The notes under the pieces are model-generated. The model was given only the letters and a program-made list of their open reading frames with translations, had not been told where the DNA came from and did no database searches. From Lepus europaeus (taxonomy: Eukaryota > Chordata > Mammalia > Lagomorpha > Leporidae): a DNA stretch of 64,000 nt. A program made the position numbers and the translations under genes. The DNA is taken from positions 181,518,388 to 181,582,387 of the forward strand of contig NC_084827.1 in assembly GCF_033115175.1 (NCBI RefSeq), in the 5' to 3' direction. Below, piece after piece: positions 21,395 through 32,865 of the stretch (positions within the stretch are counted from its first letter, which is position 1; each line of letters opens with the position of its first letter).

Positions 21395-22235
21395 TCTGGA
21401 GTGTCCCCCCCCACCACCACCACCACCACCACCACCTGTGAGACTCCACTCCTTACATCGCCTGTCACTGTGAGATCAGTCTGTCCTGGAGATGGGAGTC
21501 CCCCCCTCCCCCATGTGAGACTCCACCTCCTTACATCGCCTGTCACTGTGAGATCAGTCTGTCCTGGAGATGGGAGTCCCCCCCCCCACCTGTGAGACTC
21601 CTCCTCCTTACATCACCTGTCACTGTGAGATCAGTCTGTCCTAGAGATTGGTGTCCCCCCCCCACCTGTGAGACTCCTCCTCCTTACATCACCTGTCACT
21701 GTGAGATCAGTCTGTCCTGGAGATGGGAGTCCCCCCCCCCACCTGTGAGACTCCTCCTCCTTACATCACCTGTCACTGTGAGATCAGTCTGTCCTAGAGA
21801 TTGGTGTCCCCCCCCCACCTGTGAGACTCCTCCTCCTTACATCACCTGTCACTGTGAGATCAGTCTGTCCTAGAGATTGGTGTCCCCCCCCCCACCTGTG
21901 AGACTCCACCTCCTTACATCACCTGTCACTGTGAGATCAGTCTGGTGTCCCCCCCCCCACCTGTGAGACTCCACTCCTTACATCGCCTGTCACTGTGAGA
22001 TCAGTCTGTCCTGGAGATGGGAGTCCCCCCCCCACCTGTGAGACTCCACCTCCTTACATCACCTGTCACTGTGAGATCAGTCTGTCCTGGAGATGGGAGT
22101 CCCCCCCCCCCCCCCCACCTGTGAGACTCCACCTCCTTACATCGCCTGTCATTCTGAGATCAGTCTGTCCTGGAGATGGGAGTCCCCCCCCCACCTGTGA
22201 GACTCCACCTCCTTACATCGCCTGTCACTGAGGGA
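21395..22235 (+). repeat. Minisatellite, about 76-bp unit, about 11 copies
   Basis: The unit contains CACCTGTGAGACTCCACCTC, CTTACATCGCCTGTCACTGT, GAGATCAGTCTGTCCTGGAG and ATGGGAGT plus a C tract of variable length (about 7-18). A (CCA)n run at about 21410-21437 precedes it. Alternate units carry CTAGAGATTGGTGT in place of CTGGAGATGGGAGT, showing two unit types that alternate. It lies in intergenic DNA just after UBE2F. Confidence 0.95.
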
Positions 22236-24425
22236 TGGAGCCCTGCTCCCTGTCAGTAATCGGGAGTTACGCCCACTGGACTTGAGGGTGCCTCCAGCTG
22301 GTGGGCCGCTGCTCTGGGTGCAGAGAGCAGGCAGTGGGCCCAGATGAAGTGACCTGTGGCGTCTTGGTGGCTCTGGCTTGTCTAGAGGCACAAGAATGCT
22401 TGGGCCGGTGCTGCCACTTACCCCTGGACTCGCTGCCCCAGCAGCGAGGGTCAGCGGCCAGCAGCTCACTCTGCCCCGGTACCCAGGGGGTGCAGCTCTC
22501 CCAGTGCCAGTCCCCAGCCGAGTCATGGCACATCCCAGAGCTGCCTGGCTGTGGTTCTGGCGGTGGCGGTGGTGGTGGGTCTTTCTCTTGAGAGCACTTC
22601 TCTGGAAGAAATGCCGACACCCCTGGTCACTGGCAACATTTGCTCACTGCAGGTGAAGGTGTGCCGGGGTCACACCGGGGGCAGTAGGATCAGTTAGCAA
22701 TCCTGGCCCCAAAGCATTTGCAGAGTGAGAAACACTTCGCTAATTCTGAAAATGACATTTCCAGTACCAGAGGCAGCCTGCTGTGCCCGGTGGGAATCCT
22801 TCAGTGCTCTTGGTCCCCTCCCGCCGTGGGAGCCACTCAGACTCGCCCATGGTAGTGAGCTGGCTGCTTGCCCATACATAGCCCATGGGGCCTGGTGGTG
22901 CCTGGACCTGGCTGACCTCTGACCTCTTAAAGGCTTCTGGGGTCTCCTCCCCAATCTCAGGCCAGAACAGCACTCCTGCCTCTGGTCTGTGTGATCTGAC
23001 CTGCCGCCTGGTGCCAACTGACTTCTGATACACCTGGCAGTGCCTGCACTCCGCCAGAGAGGCCGGGCCTGGAGACGGGTGGGCACGGGCAGGCCTGGGG
23101 GTGGAGCTCCCAGGGGGTGGAGCTACCTGGCGCTCGGCTGCGCTCTGGAGAGTCTCCATGACTCAGCTGCTCAGAATTTGGTGGGCACCTTGCATGTTTT
23201 CTGGTTGCCGTCAGAAGGAAACGTTTGCCAGGTAGACCCCTCTAAAACCAGCTCGCAAACATTAGCAACAGGCGACCTCTGCCACCTTCCGGGTAGGGCC
23301 GAGGCAGGGGGAGCGCTCTCGGATGCTGAGCCCGGGTCCCATGCCTGTGGATCCTGGCGCTCCCAGCAGCCCTGGCCTTGCTGCTCACCAGGGGTGGCGG
23401 TGTTGAGAGCGCAGCCCCCAGGGGCAGGTCTTGGGTCATGGCTCACTGGCCTGCCCGCATCTCCAGCCCTGACAGCCGAAGAGGTTGCTCACTGGTTTCC
23501 ACCAGCCAGCACCTGAGGTGGCCGTGCCCCTGCCAGAGAGACTGCGGTTCAGGGAGGAACTCGCAGAGCCTGCTTGACACTGTTTCCGGTGGCTGATACG
23601 TTGTGAACACACAGGCTCTTAGATCTGTGCGGGATTTGCAGTGCAGGTGTTGCAAAGCCCAAGTACACGTCTGTCCTCAGTTACGTGTCCTTAGGGCCCA
23701 CACACTTGTGTAGGGGCAGCAGCAGATTTCCCTGTGGCTGCGCCACAGCCAGGCCCGTCGTGGTGTTCTGGGCCCAACCTGAGGCCACCAGGAGACCGAC
23801 AAGCCCTCCTGCCGAGCTCCAGAGGTTAAAAATCAGAGCTGCAGGCCAACTGGCAGGCAGTGGTGGCCACCAGACGCTCTGGTCTGTCTGCAGTGGGCAG
23901 CGCCCGCCATTCCCTGGAGCTGCTCTGCCCTTGCCGCCACCCCTCTGTGTAAAGGGCACTGAAAAATTCCCAAGATGTTGAGGTTTAAAATGGATCGGTT
24001 GTGACCCCCGTGGCACTGGCCTCCCCTGGTCGAGCAGGGCCTCCGTTTGCCCTAGGATGGTCTAAATCAGTCTCTACTTCCTGTGGGCACCAGGCTCTGT
24101 CAACCTGCCCTCTCCCAGCAGGTGCTTCCTTCGCCGTGTGTCCTCAGCCCCTGAGAAACCTTTCACCTCTGGGGTTGTGCAGCTGACTGTTCTGGAATAC
24201 AGCGTGTCTAGTCCACTGTAAATACGTAGACTTACTGACCAGTTCCCCTTTCCCTCTGCCAGAGAACCGAGTGAGCAGTCAGCTCACACCCCGTCCTCCC
24301 TCCCCTGCCCGGTGGCCCTGTCTCTACACCTCCATCCCGGGGCAGGTGCGAGTCTCTGGCCCATCTACCTTCTCTTACTCTGGCTTCCGTGTCTTACCGG
24401 GGTTGACCTTTTTTTTTTTTTTAAG
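22236..24425. other. Intergenic, no gene recognised
   Basis: Unique-looking GC-rich sequence between UBE2F and the next SINE. A few short GGC/GGT-type runs occur near 22560-22580. No exon with a recognisable peptide was found on either strand. Confidence 0.6.
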
Positions 24426-24429
24426 ACTG

Positions 24430-24744
24430 GCGGGGCCAGCGCCGTGGCTCACTTGGTTAATCCTCCACCTGGGGCGCCGGCATCCCATATGGGCGCCGCC
24501 GCGTTCTAGTCCCTGTTGCTCCTCTTCCAGTCCAGGTCTCTGCTGTGGCCCGGGAGGGGCAGTGGAGGATGGCCCAAGTGCTTGGGCCCTGCACCTGCAT
24601 GGGAGACCAGGAGAAGCACCTGGCTCCTGGCTTCGGATCAACACAGCGCCGGTTGTGGTGGCCATTTGTGGAGTGAACCAACGGAAGGAAGACCTTTCTC
24701 TCTCTGTCTATAACTCTGTCAAAAAAAAAAAAAAAAAAAAAAAA
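24430..24744 (+). repeat. Lagomorph C-repeat SINE
   Basis: It runs from GGGGCCAGCGCCGTGGCTCA to a 24-A tail at 24721-24744, with all diagnostic blocks (GTGGAGGATGGCCCAAGTGC, GGAGACCAGGAGAAGCACCT). It belongs to the variant with ATCCCATATGGGCGCC in place of the CCCCGGGTT block. Confidence 0.93.
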
Positions 24745-26399
24745 GATGGAGGCGTTTGGGGACCTGGCACTGCTGAGCAGGTCTGTTCACACTGAGTCAA
24801 AGAGCTGGGCTGTCTCTTCAGAAAACTTCGCTTGGGGCTCCTTTGTTTCTATTGCCAAATTCCTGGTATGCTCAGCCTGTCAGGGCCAGCTGGACGAGAC
24901 GGTGCGTGCCCTGTGGTGCCCGGTGCTGGAGGTGGAGCGAGCTGTGAACAGCGGCTCCCGTCACCAGGAGAGAGTGAAGGTAGCCAGAGTGCTTAGTGCC
25001 TCGCAGTGTGCACCGTCTATACTGGGTGTTTCCCCCGCTCTGCCGGCCTCTGTGGCCCAGTTAGGCTCTGCTCTATTTGTTTTATTTCTTCCCTGTTGGA
25101 TTTGTATCACCCCAATGTCCACCCTCCCTCAGCTTAGCAGCTCACAGCCCGGGCGGTGCATGGTGCTCCGTATTGGAGGGTTAGGTTGTCCCAAACACTG
25201 TGTTAGAAGAGGTCCCTCAGAATGCGTTCCAGCCCCGGTGGCCCTGCTAACCCGTCTCCTTCCCCTCACCACCCTGAAGCCGAGGGCCCTCCACTGGGTG
25301 TGGCGCTGTGGGTAAATAGCTGTTTCCTGTAGCCGAGGGGCCTCGCCCCCAAGTAACGCTGAGAGGACGGCAGTGCTCCCTGGGGAACGCTGATGAGCTC
25401 GCCCTGGAGGAGACGCAGGGGAGCCCAGTGACTGCACGGGTCCACGCCCCGAGCTGCGTGCCTTGCCAGGGCAGTAATGGTGACAGAAACGCAGTAGGCG
25501 AGGGAAGAGCTGGCTCCACACCCGGGAGAGACCAACACAAGCGGAAGGGCGTGGTGACCCCCACTGCGCCAGGTGTCAGCACACCCTGGACCATGCCACG
25601 TCCAGGCAGCCTCATCCAGGCAGCCTCTGGCCCGAGGACCCTGGCCCCAGAGGAGTGCGTGCACAGCTGACATGAAGTCCACTTTCCCAAGAAGCACAGC
25701 TTCCCACGGGCTGGGTTCAAGATTCAGTCCAGCGGCGCCGCTGATGGAGGAGGCATTCTTTCCAGGCTTCCGGGTCACCACGGGTGAGGCCCACGCTCGC
25801 TCGCCTGAGCACTCCTGCCTCTCCCAGGTGTCCGTCGGCACCGGGAGTGGCCCTCTGCAGTGCCTGGACGGTTAGTGTGGAGCAGACACGGGCTGGAGAG
25901 CACAGTGGCTCAGGACAAGGCTGCTCGGGCAGGCATCCTGAAGCTGGGTGCCCTTCCGTCCACGGCAGGAAACCAAGCTGTGGGGAAGATGTCGCACCGA
26001 AGAAAAAGAAGAAATAATATCCAGGAGACAGGATAAGCCTGGTTCTGGCAAAGAAGTACGGAATCAAAAAAACTCAGAGGGAAAAATCCACGTGTTTAGG
26101 ACAGTGCCGTGAACTTCACCTTTGACCCGGAATTAGAAGGCCCCAAGTGGACGGCGGCTAAAGTGAAAAGAACAGAGGAAGTTATAAACGGCCTACGTGA
26201 AAACGAAACCACCAGTGCCATCCACAGCTGCACTGGGCAGGGCAGGCTGACGCTGACCACATGGGCCGACGATGCGGACAAACAGGACTTGTCCCAGACG
26301 CAGAGGAAAACACGAACACCGTCAGAGGACAGAGGCTGCATGGGGCTGGTGCTCGCAGCTTCAGTGACAGGGACTGGATTCACTCTCATCTGAAGCAAG
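24745..26399. other. Intergenic, no gene recognised
   Basis: Unique-looking sequence. The stretch at 26108-26400 has a + strand open frame beginning MNFTFDPELEGPKWTAAKVK, but it has no family I know and runs into the minisatellite, so I do not call it a gene. Confidence 0.55.
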
Positions 26400-29300
26400 C
26401 AAACCCCGGACTGTATGTGCAGACATCGGGGCAGGACAATGGTCCCTGAGTGAGGAGGGTCCACTGTGTGTGTAGACATCGGGGCAGGACAATGGTCCCT
26501 GAGTGAGGAGGGTCCACTGTGTGTGCAGACGTCGGGGCAGGACCGTGGTCCCCGAGTGAGGAGGGTCCACTGTGTGTGTGTAGACGTCGGGGCAGGACCG
26601 TGGTCCCCGAGTGAGGAGGGTCCACTGTGTGTGCAGACGTCGGGGCAGGACCGTGGTCCCTGAGTGAGGAGGGTCCACTGTATGTGTAGACGTCGGGGCA
26701 GGACTGTGGTCCCCGAGTGAGGAGGGTCCACTGTGTGTGCAGACGTCGGGGCAGGACCGTGGTCCCCGAGTGAGGAGGGTCCACTGTGTGTAGACGTCGG
26801 GGCAGGACCGTGGTCCCTGAGTGAGGAGGGTCCACTGTGTGTGTAGACGTCGGGGCAGGACCGTGGTCCCCGAGTGAGGAGGGTCCACTGTGTGCAGACG
26901 TCGGGGCAGGACCGTGGTCCCTGAGTGAGGAGGGTCCACTGTGTGTGTAGACGTCGGGGCAGGACCGTGGTCCCTGAGTGAGGAGGGTCCACTGTGTGTG
27001 TAGACGTCGGGGCAGGACCGTGGTCCCCGAGTGAGGAGGGTCCACTGTGTGTGTGTAGACGTCGGGGCAGGACCGTGGTCCCCGAGTGAGGAGGGTCCAC
27101 TGTGTGTGCAGACGTCGGGGCAGGACCATGGTCCCTGAGTGAGGAGGGTCCACTGTATGTGTAGACGTCGGGGCAGGACCGTGGTCCCCGAGTGAGGAGG
27201 GTCCACTGTGTGTGTGTAGACGTCGGGGCAGGACCGTGGTCCCCGAGTGAGGAGGGTCCACTGTGTGTGTGTAGACGTCGGGGCAGGACCGTGGTCCCTG
27301 AGTGAGGAGGGTCCACTGTGTGTGTAGACGTCGGGGCAGGACCGTGGTCCCCGAGTGAGGAGGGTCCACTGTGTGTGCAGACGTCGGGGCAGGACCGTGG
27401 TCCCTGAGTGAGGAGGGTCCACTGTGTGTAGACGTCGGGGCAGGACCGTGGTCCCTGAGTGAGGAGGGTCCACTGTGTGTGCAGACGTCGGGGCAGGACC
27501 GTGGTCCCTGAGTGAGGAGGGTCCACTGTGTGTGTGTAGACGTCGGGGCAGGACAGTGGTCCCTGAGTGAGGAGGGTCCACTGTGTGTGCAGACGTCGGG
27601 GCAGGACAGTGGTCCCCGAGTGAGGAGGGTCCACTGTGTGTAGACGTCGGGGCAGGACCGTGGTCCCTGAGTGAGGAGGGTCCACTGTGTGTAGACGTCG
27701 GGGCAGGACCGTGGTCCCCGAGTAAGGAGGGTCCACTGTGTGTGTGTAGACGTCGGGGCAGGACCGTGGTCCCCGAGTGAGGAGGGTCCCCTGTGTGTGT
27801 AGACGTCGGGGCAGGACCGTGGTCCCCGAGTGAGGAGGGTCCACTGTGTGTGCAGACGTCGGGGCAGGACCGTGGTCCCCGAGTGAGGAGGGTCCACTGT
27901 GTGTGCAGACGTCGGGGCAGGACCGTGGTCCCCGAGTGAGGAGGGTCCACTGTGTGTGCAGACGTCGGGGCAGGACAGTGGTCCCCGAGTGAGGAGGGTC
28001 CACTGTGTGTAGACGTTGGGCAGGACCGTGGTCCCTGAGTGAGGAGGGTCCACTGTGTGTGCAGACGTCGGGGCAGGACCGTGGTCCCCGAGTGAGGAGG
28101 GTCCACTGTGTGTGTGTAGACGTCGGGGCAGGACCGTGGTCCCCGAGTGAGGAGGGTCCACTGTGTGTGTGTAGACGTCGGGGCAGGACCGTGGTCCCTG
28201 AGTGAGGAGGGTCCACTGTGTGTGTGCAGACGTCGGGGCAGGACCATGGTCCCTGAGTGAGGAGGGTCCACTGTGTGTGTAGACGTCGGGGCAGGACCGT
28301 GGTCCCCGAGTGAGGAGGGTCCCCTGTGTGTGTAGACGTCGGGGCAGGACCGTGGTCCCTGAGTGAGGAGGGTCCACTGTGTGTGTGTAGACGTCGGGGC
28401 AGGACCGTGGTCCCTGAGTGAGGAGGGTCCACTGTGTGTGTGTAGACGTCGGGGCAGGACCGTGGTCCCTGAGTGAGGAGGGTCCACTGTGTGTGCAGAC
28501 GTCGGGGCAGGACCGTGGTCCCCGAGTGAGGAGGGTCCACTGTGTGTGTAGACGTCGGGGCAGGACCGTGGTCCCCGAGTGAGGAGGGTCCACTGTGTGT
28601 GTAGACGTCGGGGCAGGACCGTGGTCCCTGAGTGAGGAGGGTCCACTGTGTGTGTGCAGACGTCGGGGCAGGACCATGGTCCCTGAGTGAGGAGGGTCCA
28701 CTGTGTGTGTAGACGTCGGGGCAGGACCGTGGTCCCCGAGTGAGGAGGGTCCCCTGTGTGTGTAGACGTCGGGGCAGGACCGTGGTCCCTGAGTGAGGAG
28801 GGTCCACTGTGTGTGTGTAGACGTCGGGGCAGGACCGTGGTCCCTGAGTGAGGAGGGTCCACTGTGTGTGTGTAGACGTCGGGGCAGGACCGTGGTCCCT
28901 GAGTGAGGAGGGTCCACTGTGTGTGCAGACGTCGGGGCAGGACCGTGGTCCCCGAGTGAGGAGGGTCCACTGTGTGTGTAGACGTCGGGGCAGGACCGTG
29001 GTCCCCGAGTGAGGAGGGTCCACTGTGTGTGTAGACGTCGGGGCAGGACCGTGGTCCCCGAGTGAGGAGGGTCCACTGTGTGTGCAGACATCGGGGCAGG
29101 ACCGTGGTCCCCGAGTGAGGAGGGTCCACTGTGTGTGTAGACGTCGGGGCAGGACAGTGGTCCCCGAGTGAGGAGGGTCCACTGTGTGTGTAGACGTCGG
29201 GGCAGGACCGTGGTCCCCGAGTGAGGAGGGTCCCCTGTGTGTGTAGACGTCGGGGCAGGACCGTGGTCCCCGAGTGAGGAGGGTCCACTGTGTGTGTAGA

Positions 29301-29758
29301 CGTCGGGGCAGGACCGTGGTCCCCGAGTGAGGAGGGTCCACTGTGTGTGTAGACGTCGGGCAGGACCGTGGTCCCCGAGTGAGGAGGGTCCACTGTGTGT
29401 AGACATCAGGGCAGGACAGTGGTCCCTGAGTGAGCAGGGTCCACTGTGTGTGCAGACGTCGGGGCAGGACAATGGTCCCTGAGTGAGGAGGGTCCACTAT
29501 GTGTAGACGTCGGGGCAGGACCGTGGTCCCCGAGTGAGGAGGGTCCACTGTGTGTGTAGACGTCGGGGCAGGACCGTGGTCCCTGAGTGAGGAGGGTCCA
29601 CTGTGTGTAGACGTCGGGGCAGGACCGTGGTCCCTGAGTGAGGAGGGTCCACTGTGTGTGTGTAGACGTCGGGGCAGGACCGTGGTCCCTGAGTGAGGAG
29701 GGTCCACTGTGTGTGCAGACGTCGGGGCAGGACCGTGGTCCCTGAGTGAGGAGGGTCC
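26400..29758 (+). repeat. Large minisatellite, about 53-bp unit, more than 60 copies
   Basis: The unit is GACGTCGGGGCAGGACCGTG, GTCCCCGAGTGAGGAGGGTC, CACTGTGTGTGTGTA. Its length varies from about 49 to 57 bp through the number of GT dinucleotides before the GTAGAC/GCAGAC start. Variable positions include CCCCGAG/CCCTGAG and ACCGTGG/ACAGTGG/ACAATGG. Stop codons (TAG, TGA) occur in every + strand unit, but the minus strand has none in any frame, so three overlapping minus frames of more than 1000 codons each are open. Confidence 0.98.
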
Positions 29759-30705
29759 CCTCCCAGAGAACAGAGACGCAGGTGGAAGCCAGCCGGCTGT
29801 CGGACTGGAGATGGAGGCCAGAGAGCTGGAGTTGGGCAGAGCGCGCAGCACAGGCTTCTCAGAGGAGTGTGGGGGGCCTCAGTCCGCGGCCAAGCCCCGA
29901 GGATGTGCTGTGAGACCGCTGCCGGAGGCCGGGGAAGAGCCCGGGGAAGGGCCATGTTCTGGAGAGCCAGAGTGCAAGCCTTGTCACAGAGTGACTCAGA
30001 AACAGGGAATTAACCCAAACACTGCTTGTCCCACCCGAGAATCTTCTAAACAAGCCCGCGGTCCAAAGTGCGTCCCATGCAGAGCCCCAGATCGCGGTAG
30101 AGATAAAGACATGCCAGACTGCCACACAAGCCGCCGAGCCTGGAAGCCTGCCTGTAGGCCTGGGACTGCCTCCCCGTGCCAGACAGCACCTGGCCCAAAC
30201 CCTCGGCCCAGCCAGGGCCTGAGACTCCACCGGGGCCCTAGGGAGGCTTCAAAGCACCAAGGGGCAGTCCCCCCGACCCTGTCTTCCATGGGTGCCCCCA
30301 GACAAGCCTTGGTCCCTGCAGGCCTGAGGTCCCCTTCACAGACAGGTGGCCTGGGGGGGGGGGGGGGGCGGTAATGCCAGAGAAACCAAGCAATCCAAAC
30401 ACTACCACAACTCTGCTGCACCTGGGCACCAAACCGAAACAGGGTGTTGCCTGTTAGAGTTAAGAGAAGTCTCAGGCCCCTTAGACACAGAGCCAAGGGC
30501 ACACGTGAAAACCACGCCTCACTGCAGGAACCAGGACGTGAGAAGAGGCCACCAGTCAGCGCATGTTGGAAGTACCATAGGATTCCAAAGGGCCCATCTT
30601 AAAAATTTTTCACAACTGGTTATGCATTGTCTTGAAACAAATACAAAAATACAAAGTCTACATGGATATAGAATGTACAGGAAACCAGGTGGATTAGAGA
30701 TACGC
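29759..30705. other. Intergenic, no gene recognised; G run
   Basis: Contains a run of about 15 G at 30353-30368. The sequence around 30540-30700 is AT-richer and may be old L1-derived DNA, but I cannot place it confidently. Confidence 0.5.
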
Positions 30706-30985
30706 AGGGCCGGCGCCGTGGCACGGTGGGCTAAGCCACTGCTCGGCCACGCTGGCTTCTCTGTCACAGCACTGGTCTGAGTCCAGCTGCCTGGACAGCA
30801 GGGGGAGGTGGCCCAAGTGCCTGGGAGCCTGCTACCCACACGGGACACCTGGATGGAATTCCCGGCTCCTGGCTTCAGCCTGGATAAGCCCCAGCCATTG
30901 CAGTCACAGGGGACTGAACCAGTGGATGGGAGATTTCTCTGCCTCTGTGTGTCTGTCTGCCTGTCAACTAAATCTTTTTCTAAAA
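30706..30985 (+). repeat. CSINE2-like tRNA-type SINE
   Basis: The head GGGCCGGCGCCGTGGCACGG, GGGCTAAGCCACTGCTCGGC and the downstream blocks AGGTGGCCCAAGTGCCTGG, CCAGCCATTGCAGTCACAGG and CTGAACCAGTGGATGGGAGA identify a SINE of the type distinct from the C-repeat. It ends CTAAATCTTTTTCTAAAAG. Confidence 0.88.
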
Positions 30986-31099
30986 GAGAAGTAAAACATG
31001 CAAGGACAGAGCTGAGCAAGCCTCCTTGACGGCTCCGGAGTGGAGTGGAAACAGCAGAAGCTGCGTAAGTGTGAGAACGTGCTAATAGAATTCAATCTG

Positions 31100-31511
31100 G
31101 AGCCAGCGCCGTGGCTTAACAGGCTAATCCTCCGCCTTACGGCGCCGGCACACCGGGTTCTAGTCCCGGTCGGGGCACCGATCCTGTCCCGGTTGCCCCT
31201 CTTCCAGGCCAGCTCTCTGCTGTGGCCCAGGAGTGCAGTGGAGGATGGCCCAAGTCCTTGGGCCCTGCACCCCATGGGAGACCAGGAGAAGCACCTGGCT
31301 CCTGCCATCGGATCAGCGCGGTGCGCTGGCCGCAGCACGCCAACTGCGGCGGCCATTGGAGGGTGAACCAACGGCAAAGGAAGACCTTTCTCTCTGTCTC
31401 TCTCTACTGTCCACTCTGCCTGTCAAAAAAAAAAAATTTTTAAAAAAAAAATACTTAAAAAAAAAAAAAAAAAAAGAGTGAACCTGTGGAAGGCCAGGTT
31501 CTTAAAAAAAA
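31100..31511 (+). repeat. Lagomorph C-repeat SINE with extended tail, TSD visible
   Basis: A C-repeat (GGAGCCAGCGCCGTGGCTTAA to TCTGCCTGTCAAAA) is flanked by a perfect 13-bp duplication AGAATTCAATCTG at 31087-31099 and 31512-31524. Between the usual poly-A (about 31426) and the right duplication lie about 75 bp of A-rich sequence plus GAGTGAACCTGTGGAAGGCC and AGGTTCTT. The transposed unit therefore had an unusually long, non-simple tail. Confidence 0.92.
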
Positions 31512-32040
31512 AGAATTCAATCTGACAACCAAAAACCGTAACACACAAAGACGAAACAGCCTTGAAGACTGAACAAAACAATAACAAACATGCAACATCT
31601 GAGTCCCAACAGTGTGTGGGTAGGGCCCAAAAAGGATTTGAAGAAATAGAGCTGAAACTTCCCAAAGTCGGTAAAAGAAAGATTCATGAGGCTGAACGCA
31701 CCCTAAGCAAACAAACAGCAAAAACATAAGTTAACTTATGAGAGCTGAAAGGGAAAGACCTCGTCGTCAGAGGAGAACGGTGCAGGCCCGCAGGGGACAG
31801 GCTCTCAGAAACCGCGGAGGCAGGTGCTGTGGCCAAAGCTAGAAGGAAGACAGCCGGCAGAGCCTTCTCAGCAGTTAGTGAAGCTATGGAGGAAGCACAC
31901 AGCCAGACCTCCTTGTAAAGAGTGGCTCACGAGAGTTCTAGCAAAGGAAATTATAGTTCAAAAGAATCGATATAAATCACACATGGTGATTAGTGAAAAA
32001 TGATACTGATGTTCAGCACAATGGTATTTAAAGAAATAAC
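31512..32040 (+). mobile_element. Decayed L1 fragment, sense (tentative)
   Basis: The order TTTGAAGAAATAGAGCTGAA, ACTTCCCAAAGTCGGTAAAA, GGCTGAACGCACCCTAAGCA, CTCAGAAACCGCGGAGGC and GCAAAGGAAATTATAGTTC follows an old mammalian L1 consensus as I remember it. No open reading frame remains. Subfamily unknown. Confidence 0.55.
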
Positions 32041-32370
32041 TGGCCGGCGCCACGGCTCACTAGGCTAATCCTCCGCCTGCAGCGCTGGTACTCCAGGTTC
32101 TAGTCCCGGTCGGGGCACCGATCCTGTCCCGGTTGCCCCTCTTCCAGGCCAGCTCTCTGCTGTGGCCCGGGAGTGCAGTGGAGGATGGCCCAAGTGCTTG
32201 GGCCCTGCACCCGCATGGGAGACCAGGAGAAGCACCTGGCTCCTGGCTTCGCAGCGCGCCAGCCGTAGTGGCCATTTGGGCAGTGAACCTACAGAAAAAG
32301 GAAGACCTTTCTCTCTGTCTCTCTCTCTCTCACTGTCTAACTCTGCCTGTCAAAAATAAAGAAAGAACGA
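32041..32370 (+). repeat. Lagomorph C-repeat SINE
   Basis: It runs from CTGGCCGGCGCCACGGCTCA to CTGCCTGTCAAAAATAAAG. A central deletion removes the GGATCAGCGCGGTGC block (CTGGCTTCGCAGCGCGCCAG). AAAGAAATAAC before it and AAATAAAGAAAGAAC after it may be a degraded target duplication. Confidence 0.92.
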
Positions 32371-32454
32371 ACTAGATGCAGGTAGGATTCCCTCCCTTCC
32401 TCTGAAGCCGTGAGACACAGTCCTGGTAGACTCATAAGCGGCACACCCAGCCCT

Positions 32455-32600
32455 CTGTGTCCCCAGGCTCCACATCCATGGGTTTCTCATCCGTGGATTT
32501 AACCAACTACAGATGGGAAATATCTAGAAGGTGAATCTGTACCGAACATGGGCACTGTCTTTATTCCCTGAATAGTGCAGCCTACAGCTCTGCACAAGCA
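32455..32600 (-). mobile_element. Probable Tigger-like DNA transposon remnant
   Basis: CATCCGTGGATTTAACCAAC, TACAGATGGGAAATATCTAG and CTGTACCGAACATGGGCACT, then TTATTCCCTGAATAGTGCAG, resembles the conserved part of TcMar-Tigger-type nonautonomous elements (ATCCGTGGATTCAACCAACC and so on) as I recall them. No terminal inverted repeats were confirmed. Confidence 0.45.
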
Positions 32601-32865
32601 GCAACTCCTCAGAAAGTTCCAGAACCAACCCCCTCATGGGTTCTGAGGGATGACGCATTTCCCAGAGCTACCAGTAAGGGAACTGAACAGACACACCAAG
32701 AGACAGTGTGAATAAGTAGTTTCAGTGGGGTTGGCAAAGAATGTCTGGTCATACTCTCCTCAGCGTTTTCAGAACTTTGGAAATTAACCAAAACCCAAAA
32801 CATTTACTCAGGAAAAGTATCCAAATCTCAGAATAAAGTGGTCCGTGTTTTAAAAAGGAAAAAAG

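Noticed and set aside
26108..26393. 94-codon + strand frame starting MNFTFDPELEG
   Set aside because: Amphipathic and not obviously repeat-derived, but no family recognised, no splice sites judged convincing, and it ends at the minisatellite edge.
26096..29851. Giant 1251-codon minus-strand open frame
   Set aside because: It is the 53-bp minisatellite read without stops; the two other minus frames are equally open, there is no family match and no splice or promoter context.
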